Of a DNA stretch of 64,000 nt, positions 36,124-45,496 are shown piece by piece; the stretch's first letter is position 1; each line of letters opens with the position of its first letter. The notes below the pieces were generated by a model. It saw only the letters and a program-made list of their open reading frames with translations, had not been told where the DNA came from and did not search any database. The DNA comes from an uncultured Clostridium sp. GTDB lineage: Bacteria > Bacillota > Clostridia > Lachnospirales > Lachnospiraceae. The translations under genes and the position numbers were made by a program. The DNA lies in the NCBI GenBank assembly GCA_900539185.1, contig UQBG01000003.1, positions 62,001 through 126,000 of the forward strand, given 5' to 3'.

Positions 36124-37377
36124 TCATTTAATCCGAATAGCGATAATGCTCGCCTCATTCTGCACAAAGTTCATCGGAGATTCAGCGTTCTGGTATACCC
36201 AGAGGGATACTGTTGTAACTGTTGTAAAGGTCGCAACTGTAACTAAGGTTCGAGATCCATATGGCCGATTGACTAAGATATCATCTGCATTGTCACCTTT
36301 AGATAATCGAGCATACTGAATATCTTTCTGATCAGAAATCAGACCAATTAAAAGATACATACCAGGCTGAATATTGTATGCAATACACACAGCCGTAAAT
36401 GATGCAAGTGGAACTGGAACCGTTCCGCCTAAGTTGGTCTGACTAACCTCTCCGAGCTTTGAATAGTTTACATTTAGTGTAGATAATGCCCCCGTGATCG
36501 TACCGTCTCCGATCTTCACACCTTCGCTTGATATATCTGTATTACCCAAAAGTCTTAGGATGTATCGCACGTTTGTAAACATCCGGGATACCTTGTTAAA
36601 CATCGATTTGAGCGTTTCCCCGGAGGTCAGCTTTGCAACCGTGAGCTGTGCTGCATCTCCGTCCTCTCCGCAGTCGTTAGATGTAAATTCTACGACATTA
36701 TCTTTCAAATCCCGGACTGACGCTTCTGTTTTGGTGTAGTACTGCGACAGGTCTACGTCTGTTGTACCTATGTGCTCCCACGCGTTCTGCACATATAAAT
36801 ACTCATCATAGATATCTCCGGTCGTCTGCTTCGACGTCTCTTTCTGGACGAAGTAGATCTTATGTGTGTCTATATTGCTTTCAGGAAGCTGGTCGACAAC
36901 CTCTACCGAGAATCCGGTTACGCCCGCGATCAGTGCATTGATCTTCGAGCTTGAATACGTCCGAGACGTGCTTGCGGCTGAATCATCGATCACAGCTTTA
37001 TGAGCGTCCTCTGCTGCACTTCTCGCTTCAGATGCTGCAGCATTTGCTTCTGATGTCGCTGTATCCGCATTAGATACTGCCGTAGCGGCATCCTGTATAG
37101 CTTTGTTCGCGTTCGTCGTAGCCGTCTGAGCTGCTGTAGTTGCGCTTGTGGCCGCCTGAGTTGCTGTAGTCACCGACTCAGTCAGATCTGCGATAATCTC
37201 AGCATTCGCATCCTTAATATCATCCTGCATATCCTCATAGGTTGCCATTCGCTTACAGTCGCCCGGTGCAAACGAAGCATAGATCCGTCTTGTATCTGTC
37301 GTTACCGCCAGTTCCCCCGGAAGCATCTTATCCGGCTTGAAATCTTTCTGTAATCCTCTTCTTACCTGTATAGCCAT
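36124..37377 (-). CDS. Phage tail fibre / upper baseplate protein
   Basis: 417 residues. The N-terminus, MAIQVRRGLQKDFKPDKMLPGELAV, is typical of phage fibre proteins that read as a frame adaptor. Residues about 65-130 are an Ala/Thr-rich coiled coil (repeats such as ATTAAQTATTNANKA). A globular C-terminal part follows with Tyr and Asp clusters (DLSQYYTKTEASV). Likely a receptor-contacting trimer at the tail tip. Located between the tail-tip gene and the lysis genes. Confidence 0.8.
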   Translation of the reverse strand: MAIQVRRGLQKDFKPDKMLPGELAVTTDTRRIYASFAPGDCKRMATYEDMQDDIKDANAEIIADLTESVTTATQAATSATTAAQTATTNANKAIQDAATAVSNADTATSEANAAASEARSAAEDAHKAVIDDSAASTSRTYSSSKINALIAGVTGFSVEVVDQLPESNIDTHKIYFVQKETSKQTTGDIYDEYLYVQNAWEHIGTTDVDLSQYYTKTEASVRDLKDNVVEFTSNDCGEDGDAAQLTVAKLTSGETLKSMFNKVSRMFTNVRYILRLLGNTDISSEGVKIGDGTITGALSTLNVNYSKLGEVSQTNLGGTVPVPLASFTAVCIAYNIQPGMYLLIGLISDQKDIQYARLSKGDNADDILVNRPYGSRTLVTVATFTTVTTVSLWVYQNAESPMNFVQNEASIIAIRIK

Positions 37378-37395
37378 TTTTCTACTCTCCTTTTC

Positions 37396-39477
37396 TTAGT
37401 TCTTTGTGTATCCTTTTACATTTAATAAAGCTGTTGCTGATCCTGTCCGGATTGCATAGCTTCTGTTTGTAGTTCCAGAGAAATCATCTACAGTAATTTT
37501 TATAGTATTCAATCCTGATGACAGCATTGACTTTATATCATTACTCTTTATCTGTTTGGGAGTTGTGCCGGAAGTTCCATTTACACCGGCCTCTGTAAAC
37601 CCTCCGGATACTATCTGAGTGAACGTTCCAGCTGATGCATACGTGTATTCACCATCCCAGGATGCTGATTTATATATCTGACCTGCTCCTACATAAGCTT
37701 TTATTCCTCTTGAATATCCATTACAACTTGAATAACTCGGGCTGCCAGAAGAACCAGCATCCATGATGTTTTCCCAAGCAGTACCACAAGCTGACACTAT
37801 TAATACTGCAGATGTAATCACATAATTTTCCGGTATCATTGCCTGGAGGAATACTTCTCGTTTTACCATCGATTCTGCACTTATAATCACATTACCGGCC
37901 CAACCCAGATCAAACGGCGTTCCTCCGGAGGAGAATGTCAGATCACCGCAAACTCCAGATGCATTAATCAGTGACGTACCGTCTGCCATCGTGATACCGG
38001 CATTATTCAGAAGAATGATTGTATCTCCTGCTGCGTTCTTAACAACAATCTGACCGTCGCCGTTTCCCTGACCGCCTACACGCACCCAATCAGCATTGAT
38101 GCCATGAGCAGTCAAGACATTGAACAGTGCGTTCCCGTTGCTATCTACCGCCCATGAGGTCATACCGTCCTTCGATACCATTAACCCCTGCGCCGTTCTG
38201 GTCCATATAACCGATGAGGTTTCCAGCGTAGGTTTGTCATGCAAATACTGCTTTACACCCCCGACTTCATCGGTAACTGTAGTTGTATACAGTCCGAAGC
38301 CCTGCGATATCAGAGAAGTCATATTCTGTGCGGTCTGGTCATAAGTCGTTATCTTCCTTGTCATTGACTGTTCTGCTTTTTGCAAAATCTTAGTTGCAAC
38401 CGTTGATCTCTGCATCTCCTGTCTTACCGGAGAAGCCGCGTCACAAGCTATTGACATCTGACCATATACGGTGTGCGTAACAGAAGTAATGTAACTTTTA
38501 TATGCCGTATTGAATGCATCTGTAATATACAGTGCGTCTCCAACTGATATGCCTTCATTCTCAGGGATCTTCGCTGTAAATGTACGAAATCGCATATCAA
38601 CGCATCTCCCGGCTATATACTGCGCATATTCATCTTCTTTCCCTGTAATAAATGGGTTGTCTTCTACGCTCAGAACATATCCCTCCTGTCCGGCCAGAGA
38701 TTCAGAATCCCCGTTCTTTACCTTCACACCGGATATACTGATTTCATCTGTTCCGATTTCAAGACTAAAAGCATCAAGAACTGTATGGGATGATACCTGT
38801 TCGATGAATCCGCCACCATCAGCAGTTCCGGCATTTGCGTATGTAAAATCACCACCATCAATATCCGCTCCGGTCTGATACGATTGAGCACCATCGTCGA
38901 ACACGCCGCCATCAACCACATCTGACAGAGCGAAATCAAACCAGGCAAACACTACAGCCCCGACTTCATTAACCTTACAGTAGTTTCCTGTGGCTTGTGC
39001 TATGCATGCAAGTAGCTCTCGATAGGTCATATTGCTCGTATCTGGCACCGTACATTCTTTATCCGCACCTGTCCATGTCTGGTCCTTTAATTCAAGCCCA
39101 CAGCCATCACATGCAGATGCAGCTACCGCTCCGAAAGTCTTTCCTGAAATCTGTGTTGTGATCTGTCTGCTTGCATAGATCATGTAATCATAGCAACTTA
39201 GCGACAGGATCCCGCCCTTTGTATCAGAACTATTACAGATATATTTTCCCTTTGTCACGTTATCGTTCTTGACCTCGATCAAAGCGTGATAAAAATCATT
39301 TGCATGTGCAAGTTTATCCGCAATCTTCAGATCACAAATTGAAGCTGTACATGTTCCAAGAGCGAATGCATCTGAGGAACTGATACTGCCAGATACAATA
39401 ATCCCGTTCTCAATGATAGAAGCCTCATCGTATTCAATTTGAGTGCCGTCCAGACACGTAACCGATATCTTCCACAT
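37396..39477 (-). CDS. Phage tail-tip / baseplate hub protein
   Basis: 693 residues. The N-terminal part (about 1-330) has a hub-like fold pattern: VTCLDGTQIEYDEASIIENG, then MTYRELLACIAQATGNYCKVNE as in gp27/Tal-type proteins. Residues about 180-225 contain DGG repeats (VVDGGVFDDG, DIDGGDFTY, TADGGGF). The C-terminal part from about 400 looks fibre-like (DKPTLETSSVIWTRTAQGL, VKNAAGDTIILLNNAGITM). It follows a small tail protein and precedes the fibre gene, the usual order. Confidence 0.82.
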   Translation of the reverse strand: MWKISVTCLDGTQIEYDEASIIENGIIVSGSISSSDAFALGTCTASICDLKIADKLAHANDFYHALIEVKNDNVTKGKYICNSSDTKGGILSLSCYDYMIYASRQITTQISGKTFGAVAASACDGCGLELKDQTWTGADKECTVPDTSNMTYRELLACIAQATGNYCKVNEVGAVVFAWFDFALSDVVDGGVFDDGAQSYQTGADIDGGDFTYANAGTADGGGFIEQVSSHTVLDAFSLEIGTDEISISGVKVKNGDSESLAGQEGYVLSVEDNPFITGKEDEYAQYIAGRCVDMRFRTFTAKIPENEGISVGDALYITDAFNTAYKSYITSVTHTVYGQMSIACDAASPVRQEMQRSTVATKILQKAEQSMTRKITTYDQTAQNMTSLISQGFGLYTTTVTDEVGGVKQYLHDKPTLETSSVIWTRTAQGLMVSKDGMTSWAVDSNGNALFNVLTAHGINADWVRVGGQGNGDGQIVVKNAAGDTIILLNNAGITMADGTSLINASGVCGDLTFSSGGTPFDLGWAGNVIISAESMVKREVFLQAMIPENYVITSAVLIVSACGTAWENIMDAGSSGSPSYSSCNGYSRGIKAYVGAGQIYKSASWDGEYTYASAGTFTQIVSGGFTEAGVNGTSGTTPKQIKSNDIKSMLSSGLNTIKITVDDFSGTTNRSYAIRTGSATALLNVKGYTKN

Positions 39478-39851
39478 CAGAGTTCAATCTCCTTAAATTC
39501 AATATTCCAGTACACTTTGCCATCCGTATCGAATCTTGCTGGCGTACACACCCGATCATTTGAATAGATTTCCACATCTACGAGTTCATACGGATGTCGT
39601 ACATCCATTATCTTTCCATGTATAACATTCTTTCCGTCGATTGCATTACAAAGCGCCGCAGCCTTACTCCATTCGATATTTTCGAATTTCAAAGGAACAG
39701 AGGATTTAACAGCAACAACAACTTTAACAGCTTTGCCCTGCAGATTCCGGGTACTCTCATCCGTACAAAGATCTGATATCGTTTGAGAATACTCATCCGG
39801 TACCGGTAACGAAATCCCCTCTATCACCAACTCTGGTCTCCATTTTGCCAT
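39477..39851 (-). CDS. Small phage tail protein (DUF6711-like)
   Basis: 124 residues, starting MAKWRPELVIEGISLPVPDEYSQ and ending YWNIEFKEIEL. It has beta-rich composition and no membrane segment. It resembles small proteins found between tape measure and tail-tip genes in Firmicute phages, where a distal tail (Dit) protein would be expected, but it is shorter than a classical Dit. Its stop overlaps the start of the tail-tip gene by one base. Confidence 0.65.
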   Translation of the reverse strand: MAKWRPELVIEGISLPVPDEYSQTISDLCTDESTRNLQGKAVKVVVAVKSSVPLKFENIEWSKAAALCNAIDGKNVIHGKIMDVRHPYELVDVEIYSNDRVCTPARFDTDGKVYWNIEFKEIEL

Positions 39852-39868
39852 CTCTGTACCTCTCTTTC

Positions 39869-42253
39869 TTACACCAGCCCTACCAGCGGATTGATTCCAG
39901 TTGTATCAACTTCCTTGTTGTTATGCTCAACAACCGTTTTATATACTACCTTGCCGTCAAGTGTTACATAATTGTGTATCACAATCGGTTTCCCCGAATT
40001 TCCGGTTTCATTCAGAACCTCCCGGACGGCCTGCTTCATAGTTGGCACCGGAGACACTACCTCAGGAGCCCGCTTGTTATCTCCAAGAATCGCCTGGAAC
40101 TCTCCGTAGTTTGCCGGAACAACCGTACCAGTTGCTAACCTTGGAAGCTGCACCGGCTGTATCCTTGAGATATTCACACCCGGTATCCGGTTTATCACGG
40201 TGCGTATAGCATTCAGAGCAGATATAAATACGTTCATACGGCCTTCTATTTGTGTAAACACAGAATTAACCGCCTGTTTGAATGTATCTCTTACCGCCTG
40301 ACCTACAGTCATACCCATATTCACGCATTTATTTTTCACTGCATCAAAGGTACCAAATAGGCTTGCCTTTACCTCATTACCTACCATTGCAAAGAAAATC
40401 GTTACATACTGCCCGAATTGCCGGAATACGCCTCTCAGACCATCTTCGCTAAACGCCCGCTTATAGTCACTCAATATGATGTCCGCGACAGACATTATGT
40501 TCTTTACCATGTTAGAATCGACGCCCATTTGAAGTAGCCATCCGGCCGTTGCAAGTTTGATAATACCTAAGATGCCACTTTCACCGAACACCTCAGCAAC
40601 ACCGTCTTTGAACTCCTGCCAACTTGGAAGTGCCTCACCCGTGATTTTCTCTGTCAAATTCTTAATAGCGTCGTAGCACATCCAGTCAAGGCCATCAAAG
40701 AAAGTCTCTGAATCATTGAACAGAGTTCCAAAGATCTCATCTAACTGCTCCCACATGGTCATATCAATATCTTCGCCGGTTATCAACTCATAAAGACCAT
40801 TACCAATCTTCCACCCTGCAAGGAAGGTTCCCATAGGTAAAAGAATCTCCCACAGTGCTGCAACATTTCCAACGAATGTGGCAAAACCTGCGATACCAAC
40901 CATGAGCATTATTGCAGCTGCTACATCTCCGATTGCTTTCCCGATCGCATATGCTTCATCAGGATCCATGTTTTCGAGTGCTTCCGCTATCTTATTAATG
41001 ATACCGACTGCAGTCTTTGACGTGATTATATCTGTCAGGCCATCAATTAAACCTTCCAGAAAAGGACCCGCCAAAGGCTTCGCGGCATCTACCAATCTGG
41101 TAACCGCTTCCGTTAATGGCTTAAACTTCACTTTCATCTTATCCAGCCACTTTTCGAGGTTTGGATCTGTCTGAATCTCTCCAAAGCTAACAGTCTGAGC
41201 CGATCCGGTACTTCCACCCCCGGAATCTGAATTGTCCGTCAAAATATGCATATCATCAATATCTGCCAGATTCCCGGAAGCCTTTTTTGCTGCGCTCCCT
41301 ACGCTATCTATCGCTTTCGCCTGGTTGTATAAAGATTTCGCAGCCTGTTGACTCTTAGATAACGACGTACCAAATAACTTAGAAGTAAACGCTGCTATCG
41401 TCCCTGTAATTCTGCTCAGCCCTGACATCAGAGCATTAATGGCCGGAAGTGCGTATGAGTATATAGGATAGAATGCCGTATGCAGGTTACCTTTGATCTG
41501 AGCAAGTGAACTACTATACTGCGTATTCGTAGCAAGGCAGTTAACCATTTCTTCGCGTATCTTTGATAACCCTCGGCTGATCTGATTAAACAACATAGCC
41601 GACAAAGCAAGACTACCGATTCTATTCGTAAACATCCCTAACATGCCGCCGATTCCGGAGAAGCCTCTCCCGGCGGAACCCCCGGCATGTACCAGCTTAC
41701 TTAGTGCAGCGGACAACTTCTTGATCTTTCCGACCTGGGAGGTCAACTTCGCTTCTTTCTGATTCGCTTCCTGCAGTCTTTTGTTGTATACAGTTAGCTT
41801 GCCGTTTAACTTATCCAGTTGAGCTTGCTTCTTCCGAATAGCAGATGAATTATCCTTTATTTCAAACGCATCTCCGGATTCCCGCATACGCTGCATCTCC
41901 GCCGTAGTATATTCGATCTCCTTGCGAACATTTTCGATATCGTACGTCAGTGCCGCCCAACCGGATCCCTTTGTCCTCCCTAACTCACGTAACTTCTGCT
42001 GACGATTCTCAAGAGTCTCAAGTTTCTTCTGTGCGGATGTAAGACTATCATTCATGAACTTATACTCATCCGTCATCGATGTTTCCGTCTTCAGCTTCTG
42101 CATTTCATTCTTAATCTGAGAGATCTGGCTTTTCGTCTGCTTAATCGCATTATTCAGGGCAACTGTTTTAGCGGACATTTTCTTAATGCCCGCATAAAAG
42201 CCATCTGTATCCATGCTGGTATCTATTTTTACGCTTCCATCATATTCTGCCAT
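39869..42253 (-). CDS. Phage tape measure protein
   Basis: 794-residue protein setting tail length. A long coiled coil covers the first 170 residues (LNNAIKQTKSQISQIKNEMQ), followed by hydrophobic segments typical of tape measure proteins (GIGGMLGMFTNRIGSLALSAM; AAAIMLMVGIAGFATFVGNVAAL). It is located after the Gp15-like chaperone gene, as expected. The predicted tail is moderately short if about 1.5 angstrom per residue applies. Confidence 0.9.
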   Translation of the reverse strand: MAEYDGSVKIDTSMDTDGFYAGIKKMSAKTVALNNAIKQTKSQISQIKNEMQKLKTETSMTDEYKFMNDSLTSAQKKLETLENRQQKLRELGRTKGSGWAALTYDIENVRKEIEYTTAEMQRMRESGDAFEIKDNSSAIRKKQAQLDKLNGKLTVYNKRLQEANQKEAKLTSQVGKIKKLSAALSKLVHAGGSAGRGFSGIGGMLGMFTNRIGSLALSAMLFNQISRGLSKIREEMVNCLATNTQYSSSLAQIKGNLHTAFYPIYSYALPAINALMSGLSRITGTIAAFTSKLFGTSLSKSQQAAKSLYNQAKAIDSVGSAAKKASGNLADIDDMHILTDNSDSGGGSTGSAQTVSFGEIQTDPNLEKWLDKMKVKFKPLTEAVTRLVDAAKPLAGPFLEGLIDGLTDIITSKTAVGIINKIAEALENMDPDEAYAIGKAIGDVAAAIMLMVGIAGFATFVGNVAALWEILLPMGTFLAGWKIGNGLYELITGEDIDMTMWEQLDEIFGTLFNDSETFFDGLDWMCYDAIKNLTEKITGEALPSWQEFKDGVAEVFGESGILGIIKLATAGWLLQMGVDSNMVKNIMSVADIILSDYKRAFSEDGLRGVFRQFGQYVTIFFAMVGNEVKASLFGTFDAVKNKCVNMGMTVGQAVRDTFKQAVNSVFTQIEGRMNVFISALNAIRTVINRIPGVNISRIQPVQLPRLATGTVVPANYGEFQAILGDNKRAPEVVSPVPTMKQAVREVLNETGNSGKPIVIHNYVTLDGKVVYKTVVEHNNKEVDTTGINPLVGLV

Positions 42254-42259
42254 TGTTCA

Positions 42260-42832
42260 TCACCCATTCAATATCGCATTTATACGATCTATTTCTTCCT
42301 GCTGCTCCTTCGAGTATTTCTTTTTCAAGTTAATCAAGTTCCGATTCTTCCTGTAAAATTCGAGGTCGGCTTTATCGAGCTTTCCTTTCTGCTTCTTCTC
42401 CCGGATATAGATCACAGTTGAAAAGAGTCCTTCTCCGATCTCATGAAAATAAGAGATAAACGTCCAGAAGTGCACGTACTCACAAGCCCGCAATTCTTTC
42501 CCCGCGACATGATTGACTGCAGCGAAGATCAACTGCTCATCCTGTTCCCAGTCGAATAGGACCATATTACGTGTCGGGCGTTTTCCATCTTCCTCATAGA
42601 TTTCTCCACAATCGAGGAACCATACCGCTTTATCTACTGCTTCCTGTATGTCGCTGTCTGGGATGTCCTCCCAGTTGACATACAGGATTCTCAACATAAC
42701 ATCTAATTTTTCCTGATATGTAAAATCCGGATCTCCCAAGCATTGCAATATGTTTAAGCAGTCTCGATAGTCGCTCCGGATATCATATTCTATTCCATGC
42801 ACGGTTAGTTTCTTTGGCAATCCGCCTATCAT
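42260..42832 (-). CDS. Gp15-family tail assembly chaperone
   Basis: 190 residues matching the phage Gp15 family: GIEYDIRSDYRDCLNILQCL at the start, then WFLDCGEIYEEDGKRPTRNMVLFDWEQDE. The Gp15 family lies just upstream of tape measure genes and acts as the second tail assembly chaperone. Its ATG overlaps the stop of the preceding gene in an ATGA arrangement, so expression is coupled by reinitiation rather than the frameshift used in other phages. Confidence 0.85.
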   Translation of the reverse strand: MIGGLPKKLTVHGIEYDIRSDYRDCLNILQCLGDPDFTYQEKLDVMLRILYVNWEDIPDSDIQEAVDKAVWFLDCGEIYEEDGKRPTRNMVLFDWEQDEQLIFAAVNHVAGKELRACEYVHFWTFISYFHEIGEGLFSTVIYIREKKQKGKLDKADLEFYRKNRNLINLKKKYSKEQQEEIDRINAILNG

Positions 42833-43257
42833 TTCTTATACGCTCCAAGATATTTATCTTTCTTTTTCTCCATCTGATCCGCGGCCTTCTGAATACAGTC
42901 CTTTATCACCGGCAGTATTGCATCCAGGATCCCCTCCACCAGAAATCCATTCCGAGTCGGTGTCAGCAAATTTGTATTTCCGAAAACTGAACTGATATCC
43001 GTATCAAACATGTAGTTGAGCTGTGCTTTAATGTTTGAATCGATAACAGGCACCTCCTCAAGAAAAGCCTCCTTCTCCATACTCAGAGCCTTTTCTCGCG
43101 CCCCTTTCAAGATCTCTTCTATGTTTTTCGTTCCCGCATCCAATCTGGCCGGAAGGTTCAGATCAGACGGGTAAAAAGTCATTATCCCCAGTTCCCGATC
43201 ATGCTCATCAAGAACTCTTATCATTTCTACGCCTGTTTTTGCTTTTACTTCTATCAT
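42829..43257 (-). CDS. Tail assembly chaperone, first component
   Basis: 142 residues: MIEVKAKTGVEMIRVLDEHDRELGIM, with a mid-region rich in Glu and Lys (KNIEEILKGAREKALSMEKEAF) and a basic end (QMEKKKDKYLGAYKK). It occupies the position of the first tail chaperone between the tail tube and Gp15 genes. Function is inferred from position. No slippery heptamer is visible at its end. Confidence 0.68.
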   Translation of the reverse strand: MIEVKAKTGVEMIRVLDEHDRELGIMTFYPSDLNLPARLDAGTKNIEEILKGAREKALSMEKEAFLEEVPVIDSNIKAQLNYMFDTDISSVFGNTNLLTPTRNGFLVEGILDAILPVIKDCIQKAADQMEKKKDKYLGAYKK

Positions 43258-43320
43258 CTTTTTCTATACCTCCTTGTAAATAAGGCAGGATTCTATTTCA
43301 AATCCTGCCATGTACTTTCT

Positions 43321-43818
43321 CTACGCTGCATCCGTTGCCGGTGTGAATGTCTTCGTTGACATATCGAACGTGCCCTTTGTACGATTGCCTGCGTAATGCA
43401 CTTCGAACGGGATGGATACTCCCGATGTATCTCCACCAAGGCTTGTCGGTACAACGATCACATCTTCTCTGTACGCATCTGTTACGGTTCCGGATGCACT
43501 TAACATCACATCTACTACCGTAGTCTGTGTAGCCGCTCCCGTTGCTCTCTCATCAATGATCTTCTTCAGCTGTGTGAATAACGCATCTCCTTCGTATGCA
43601 TAATACGGATCCACATTCCCCTGCGGTTCATAGCCCTTTAAGTTATACCGGGATTCACCGAGTATATTCTTCTTTGATTCACCGTCCGGGTTCATCTCGA
43701 TAGAATATTCCTCAAGATCTTTTCCGAGACGTACATAAGCAGCTGATCCGTCACCAAATGCAGAATCAATATAGTGTGCCAGGTACTTACGCTCTAACTT
43801 ATCTCCTTCCATTTTCAT
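43321..43818 (-). CDS. Major tail tube protein
   Basis: 165 residues beginning near KLERKYLAHYIDSAFGDGSAAYVRLGKD, with the internal NILGESRYNLKGYEPQG segment and a C-terminal FDMSTKTFTPATDAA tail. These are typical of Firmicute siphovirus major tail proteins (phi13/XkdM-like). A strong AAAGGAG precedes the ATG. It stands between the tail terminator-like gene and the chaperones. Confidence 0.85.
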   Translation of the reverse strand: MKMEGDKLERKYLAHYIDSAFGDGSAAYVRLGKDLEEYSIEMNPDGESKKNILGESRYNLKGYEPQGNVDPYYAYEGDALFTQLKKIIDERATGAATQTTVVDVMLSASGTVTDAYREDVIVVPTSLGGDTSGVSIPFEVHYAGNRTKGTFDMSTKTFTPATDAA

Positions 43819-44267
43819 TGCTCCTTTCTGTATGTCATATCAAATACAATTACATAATCATGATCACCGGCACTGTCCGACATATCCTTCGCCGCAACCG
43901 TTGTAGCTTCTATCCGTTCTATATGCCCATTCTCGATAGCCGGATAGACCACATCCTTCTGCAGCCACTCCGCCAAATCAGTCAGCCATGCAATCATCCT
44001 GATTTTCTGTTTGTCCAGCTTTGGAGATGCCCGGTAGACTACTGAGAAGGGCACTACGCCCTCAAATCCGCCGTCTATAAATTTCCGGTTGATATATGCA
44101 CCGGGTTCTGAGAATACTGCTATCGAAGATCCTCTCCCGTCTGCAAAGTCTTCAAAAACCACCGGCAGGTCATTTAATTTTGGATACTGTCCTATCAGTT
44201 CGAAGATCGCCATCATAGCGGTCATTCGCTCCTTCTTTTCCAACTGTTCTTTCTTAGTGTCTGCCAA
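43815..44267 (-). CDS. Phage tail terminator-like protein
   Basis: 150 residues: MTAMMAIFELIGQYPKLNDL, GAYINRKFIDGGFEGVVPF and IVFDMTYRKEQ. It resembles the minor structural proteins next to the major tail gene that cap or join the tail (Minor_capsid_3/tail terminator type). It overlaps the neighbours on both sides by a few bases. Confidence 0.65.
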   Translation of the reverse strand: MADTKKEQLEKKERMTAMMAIFELIGQYPKLNDLPVVFEDFADGRGSSIAVFSEPGAYINRKFIDGGFEGVVPFSVVYRASPKLDKQKIRMIAWLTDLAEWLQKDVVYPAIENGHIERIEATTVAAKDMSDSAGDHDYVIVFDMTYRKEQ

Positions 44268-44667
44268 TAATCTTCTTCACCCCTTCCAGCCAGCTATTCA
44301 TATATTTTCTCTTTGCTACCTCAAACCACTTTGCCCTTGCACTCGGTTGCGAATAGGTTAAATGCTTTCCGTTGTATACCTTAGATTCTCCCTTACGCGC
44401 CCAGGCCCGTCTTGACTGTTTGCCAACCATTGCACGGCCTTCATACTGATAGTGCGCATATGGGGTATACCAACAGACTAAACCACTTCCAAGCCTTGTA
44501 TTCCGGATGCCGTTCGCACGAAGTGTATTCGATGCCTTAGGTGCAAAGGAGTTAGAATCCATCAGCACTCTGTTATCCAGATACGCTTGCGCTCTTTGGA
44601 AGCGCTTATCCATCTGATTTGTATCCAATCGAAATTTAACACTGCCTATCGTAGACTTTATGATCAC
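44254..44667 (-). CDS. Phage minor capsid protein (Minor_capsid_2-like)
   Basis: 137 residues, strongly basic. RLDTNQMDKRFQRAQAYLDNRVLMDS is near the start and VCWYTPYAHYQYEGRAMVGK is in the middle, the latter being typical of HK97-gp10/Minor_capsid_2-like tail completion proteins. It lies between the connector and tail terminator genes and overlaps both. Confidence 0.72.
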   Translation of the reverse strand: MIIKSTIGSVKFRLDTNQMDKRFQRAQAYLDNRVLMDSNSFAPKASNTLRANGIRNTRLGSGLVCWYTPYAHYQYEGRAMVGKQSRRAWARKGESKVYNGKHLTYSQPSARAKWFEVAKRKYMNSWLEGVKKIIGRH

Positions 44668-45044
44668 GATGCCTTCACCTCGATATGTGGAATGGTCTTA
44701 TAAATACCAACGGAGTTGATATTATAAACGCCATCATAAGTATTTTTCATGTGTGTCATATACCCGTCTTCATAGTCATTCTCGTCAATAGGTTCACTGC
44801 TGAAATCACCGATTACAAAGAAATCACCTTCCCGGACGGTATACCCTTCACCGGTGTAAGCCTTTGGTCGATGATAGCCACTCATAAGCTTTTCCGGAAT
44901 ATGCAAGGAACAGGTATCCGCCGGTTTACTGCCATCCTTACTCTCCGTTTTACCGGTTACTTCTTGCGCTTCTACGCCTTGCAGTACCGTTGGATACCAT
45001 GTTTCGTTATATAGATTAAATAGAGTCACTGTGTCATTAAACAT
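44664..45044 (-). CDS. Phage head-tail joining protein (Minor_capsid_1/DUF6751-like)
   Basis: About 126 residues from the ATG at 45042-45044: MFNDTVTLFNLYNETWYPTVLQGVE, then DTCSLHIPEKLMSGYHRPKAYTG. The start is preceded by AAGGGGATGG and overlaps the previous gene by 8 bases. An in-frame start at 45086 would overlap it by 50 bases. Role is inferred from position in the connector group. Confidence 0.65.
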   Translation of the reverse strand: MFNDTVTLFNLYNETWYPTVLQGVEAQEVTGKTESKDGSKPADTCSLHIPEKLMSGYHRPKAYTGEGYTVREGDFFVIGDFSSEPIDENDYEDGYMTHMKNTYDGVYNINSVGIYKTIPHIEVKAS

Positions 45045-45489
45045 TCGGTTCCATCCCCTTATATAACAGGCATATGCCTTTTGCATCTTCTAGTCCATTT
45101 AGATAGTTTGCAACCGTTGCGTGGAAGAATCCGTGCTTGCTTCGTTCATCCTTGATTACAGAAGCATATACCGTCTCTCCGGTTGCGTATGTGATACTTT
45201 CACTACCGGCTGACTTAGACTTCACCATGCCGGATGTTCCTGTCGATGAGTTAATAGCACTCGCAGACAGATATTTCTGTGTTTCCATCATCTTCTCAGC
45301 TAATTCACATATACAGAGCTTAATCTGATTATCGGTATATTCGTCATCCGGATATGCAGATATAAGTCTTCTGTCAGTCTCGGCATCCAGCCAACGACTT
45401 GCTCGCTCATTCCAGCGACTGAATTCTTCTGGCGTCAGAAGATCACCGTAGTATTCAGTTTTATAGAAATCGTAATCTGCATATCCCAT
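45037..45489 (-). CDS. Phage head-tail connector protein
   Basis: 150 residues starting MGYADYDFYKTEYYGDLLTPEEFSRW, an alpha-helical N-terminus with ASRWLDAETDRRLI, as in gp6-type adaptor proteins that follow the major capsid gene. A Ser/Thr-rich loop (SASAINSSTGTSGMVKSKSAGSES) lies in the middle. It directly follows the major capsid gene with a 7-base gap. Confidence 0.75.
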   Translation of the reverse strand: MGYADYDFYKTEYYGDLLTPEEFSRWNERASRWLDAETDRRLISAYPDDEYTDNQIKLCICELAEKMMETQKYLSASAINSSTGTSGMVKSKSAGSESITYATGETVYASVIKDERSKHGFFHATVANYLNGLEDAKGICLLYKGMEPNV

Positions 45490-45496
45490 GTCTTAA

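Noticed and set aside
42829..42850. Programmed frameshift joining the two tail chaperone genes
   Set aside because: No slippery heptamer is visible; the genes overlap as ATGA, which fits reinitiation.
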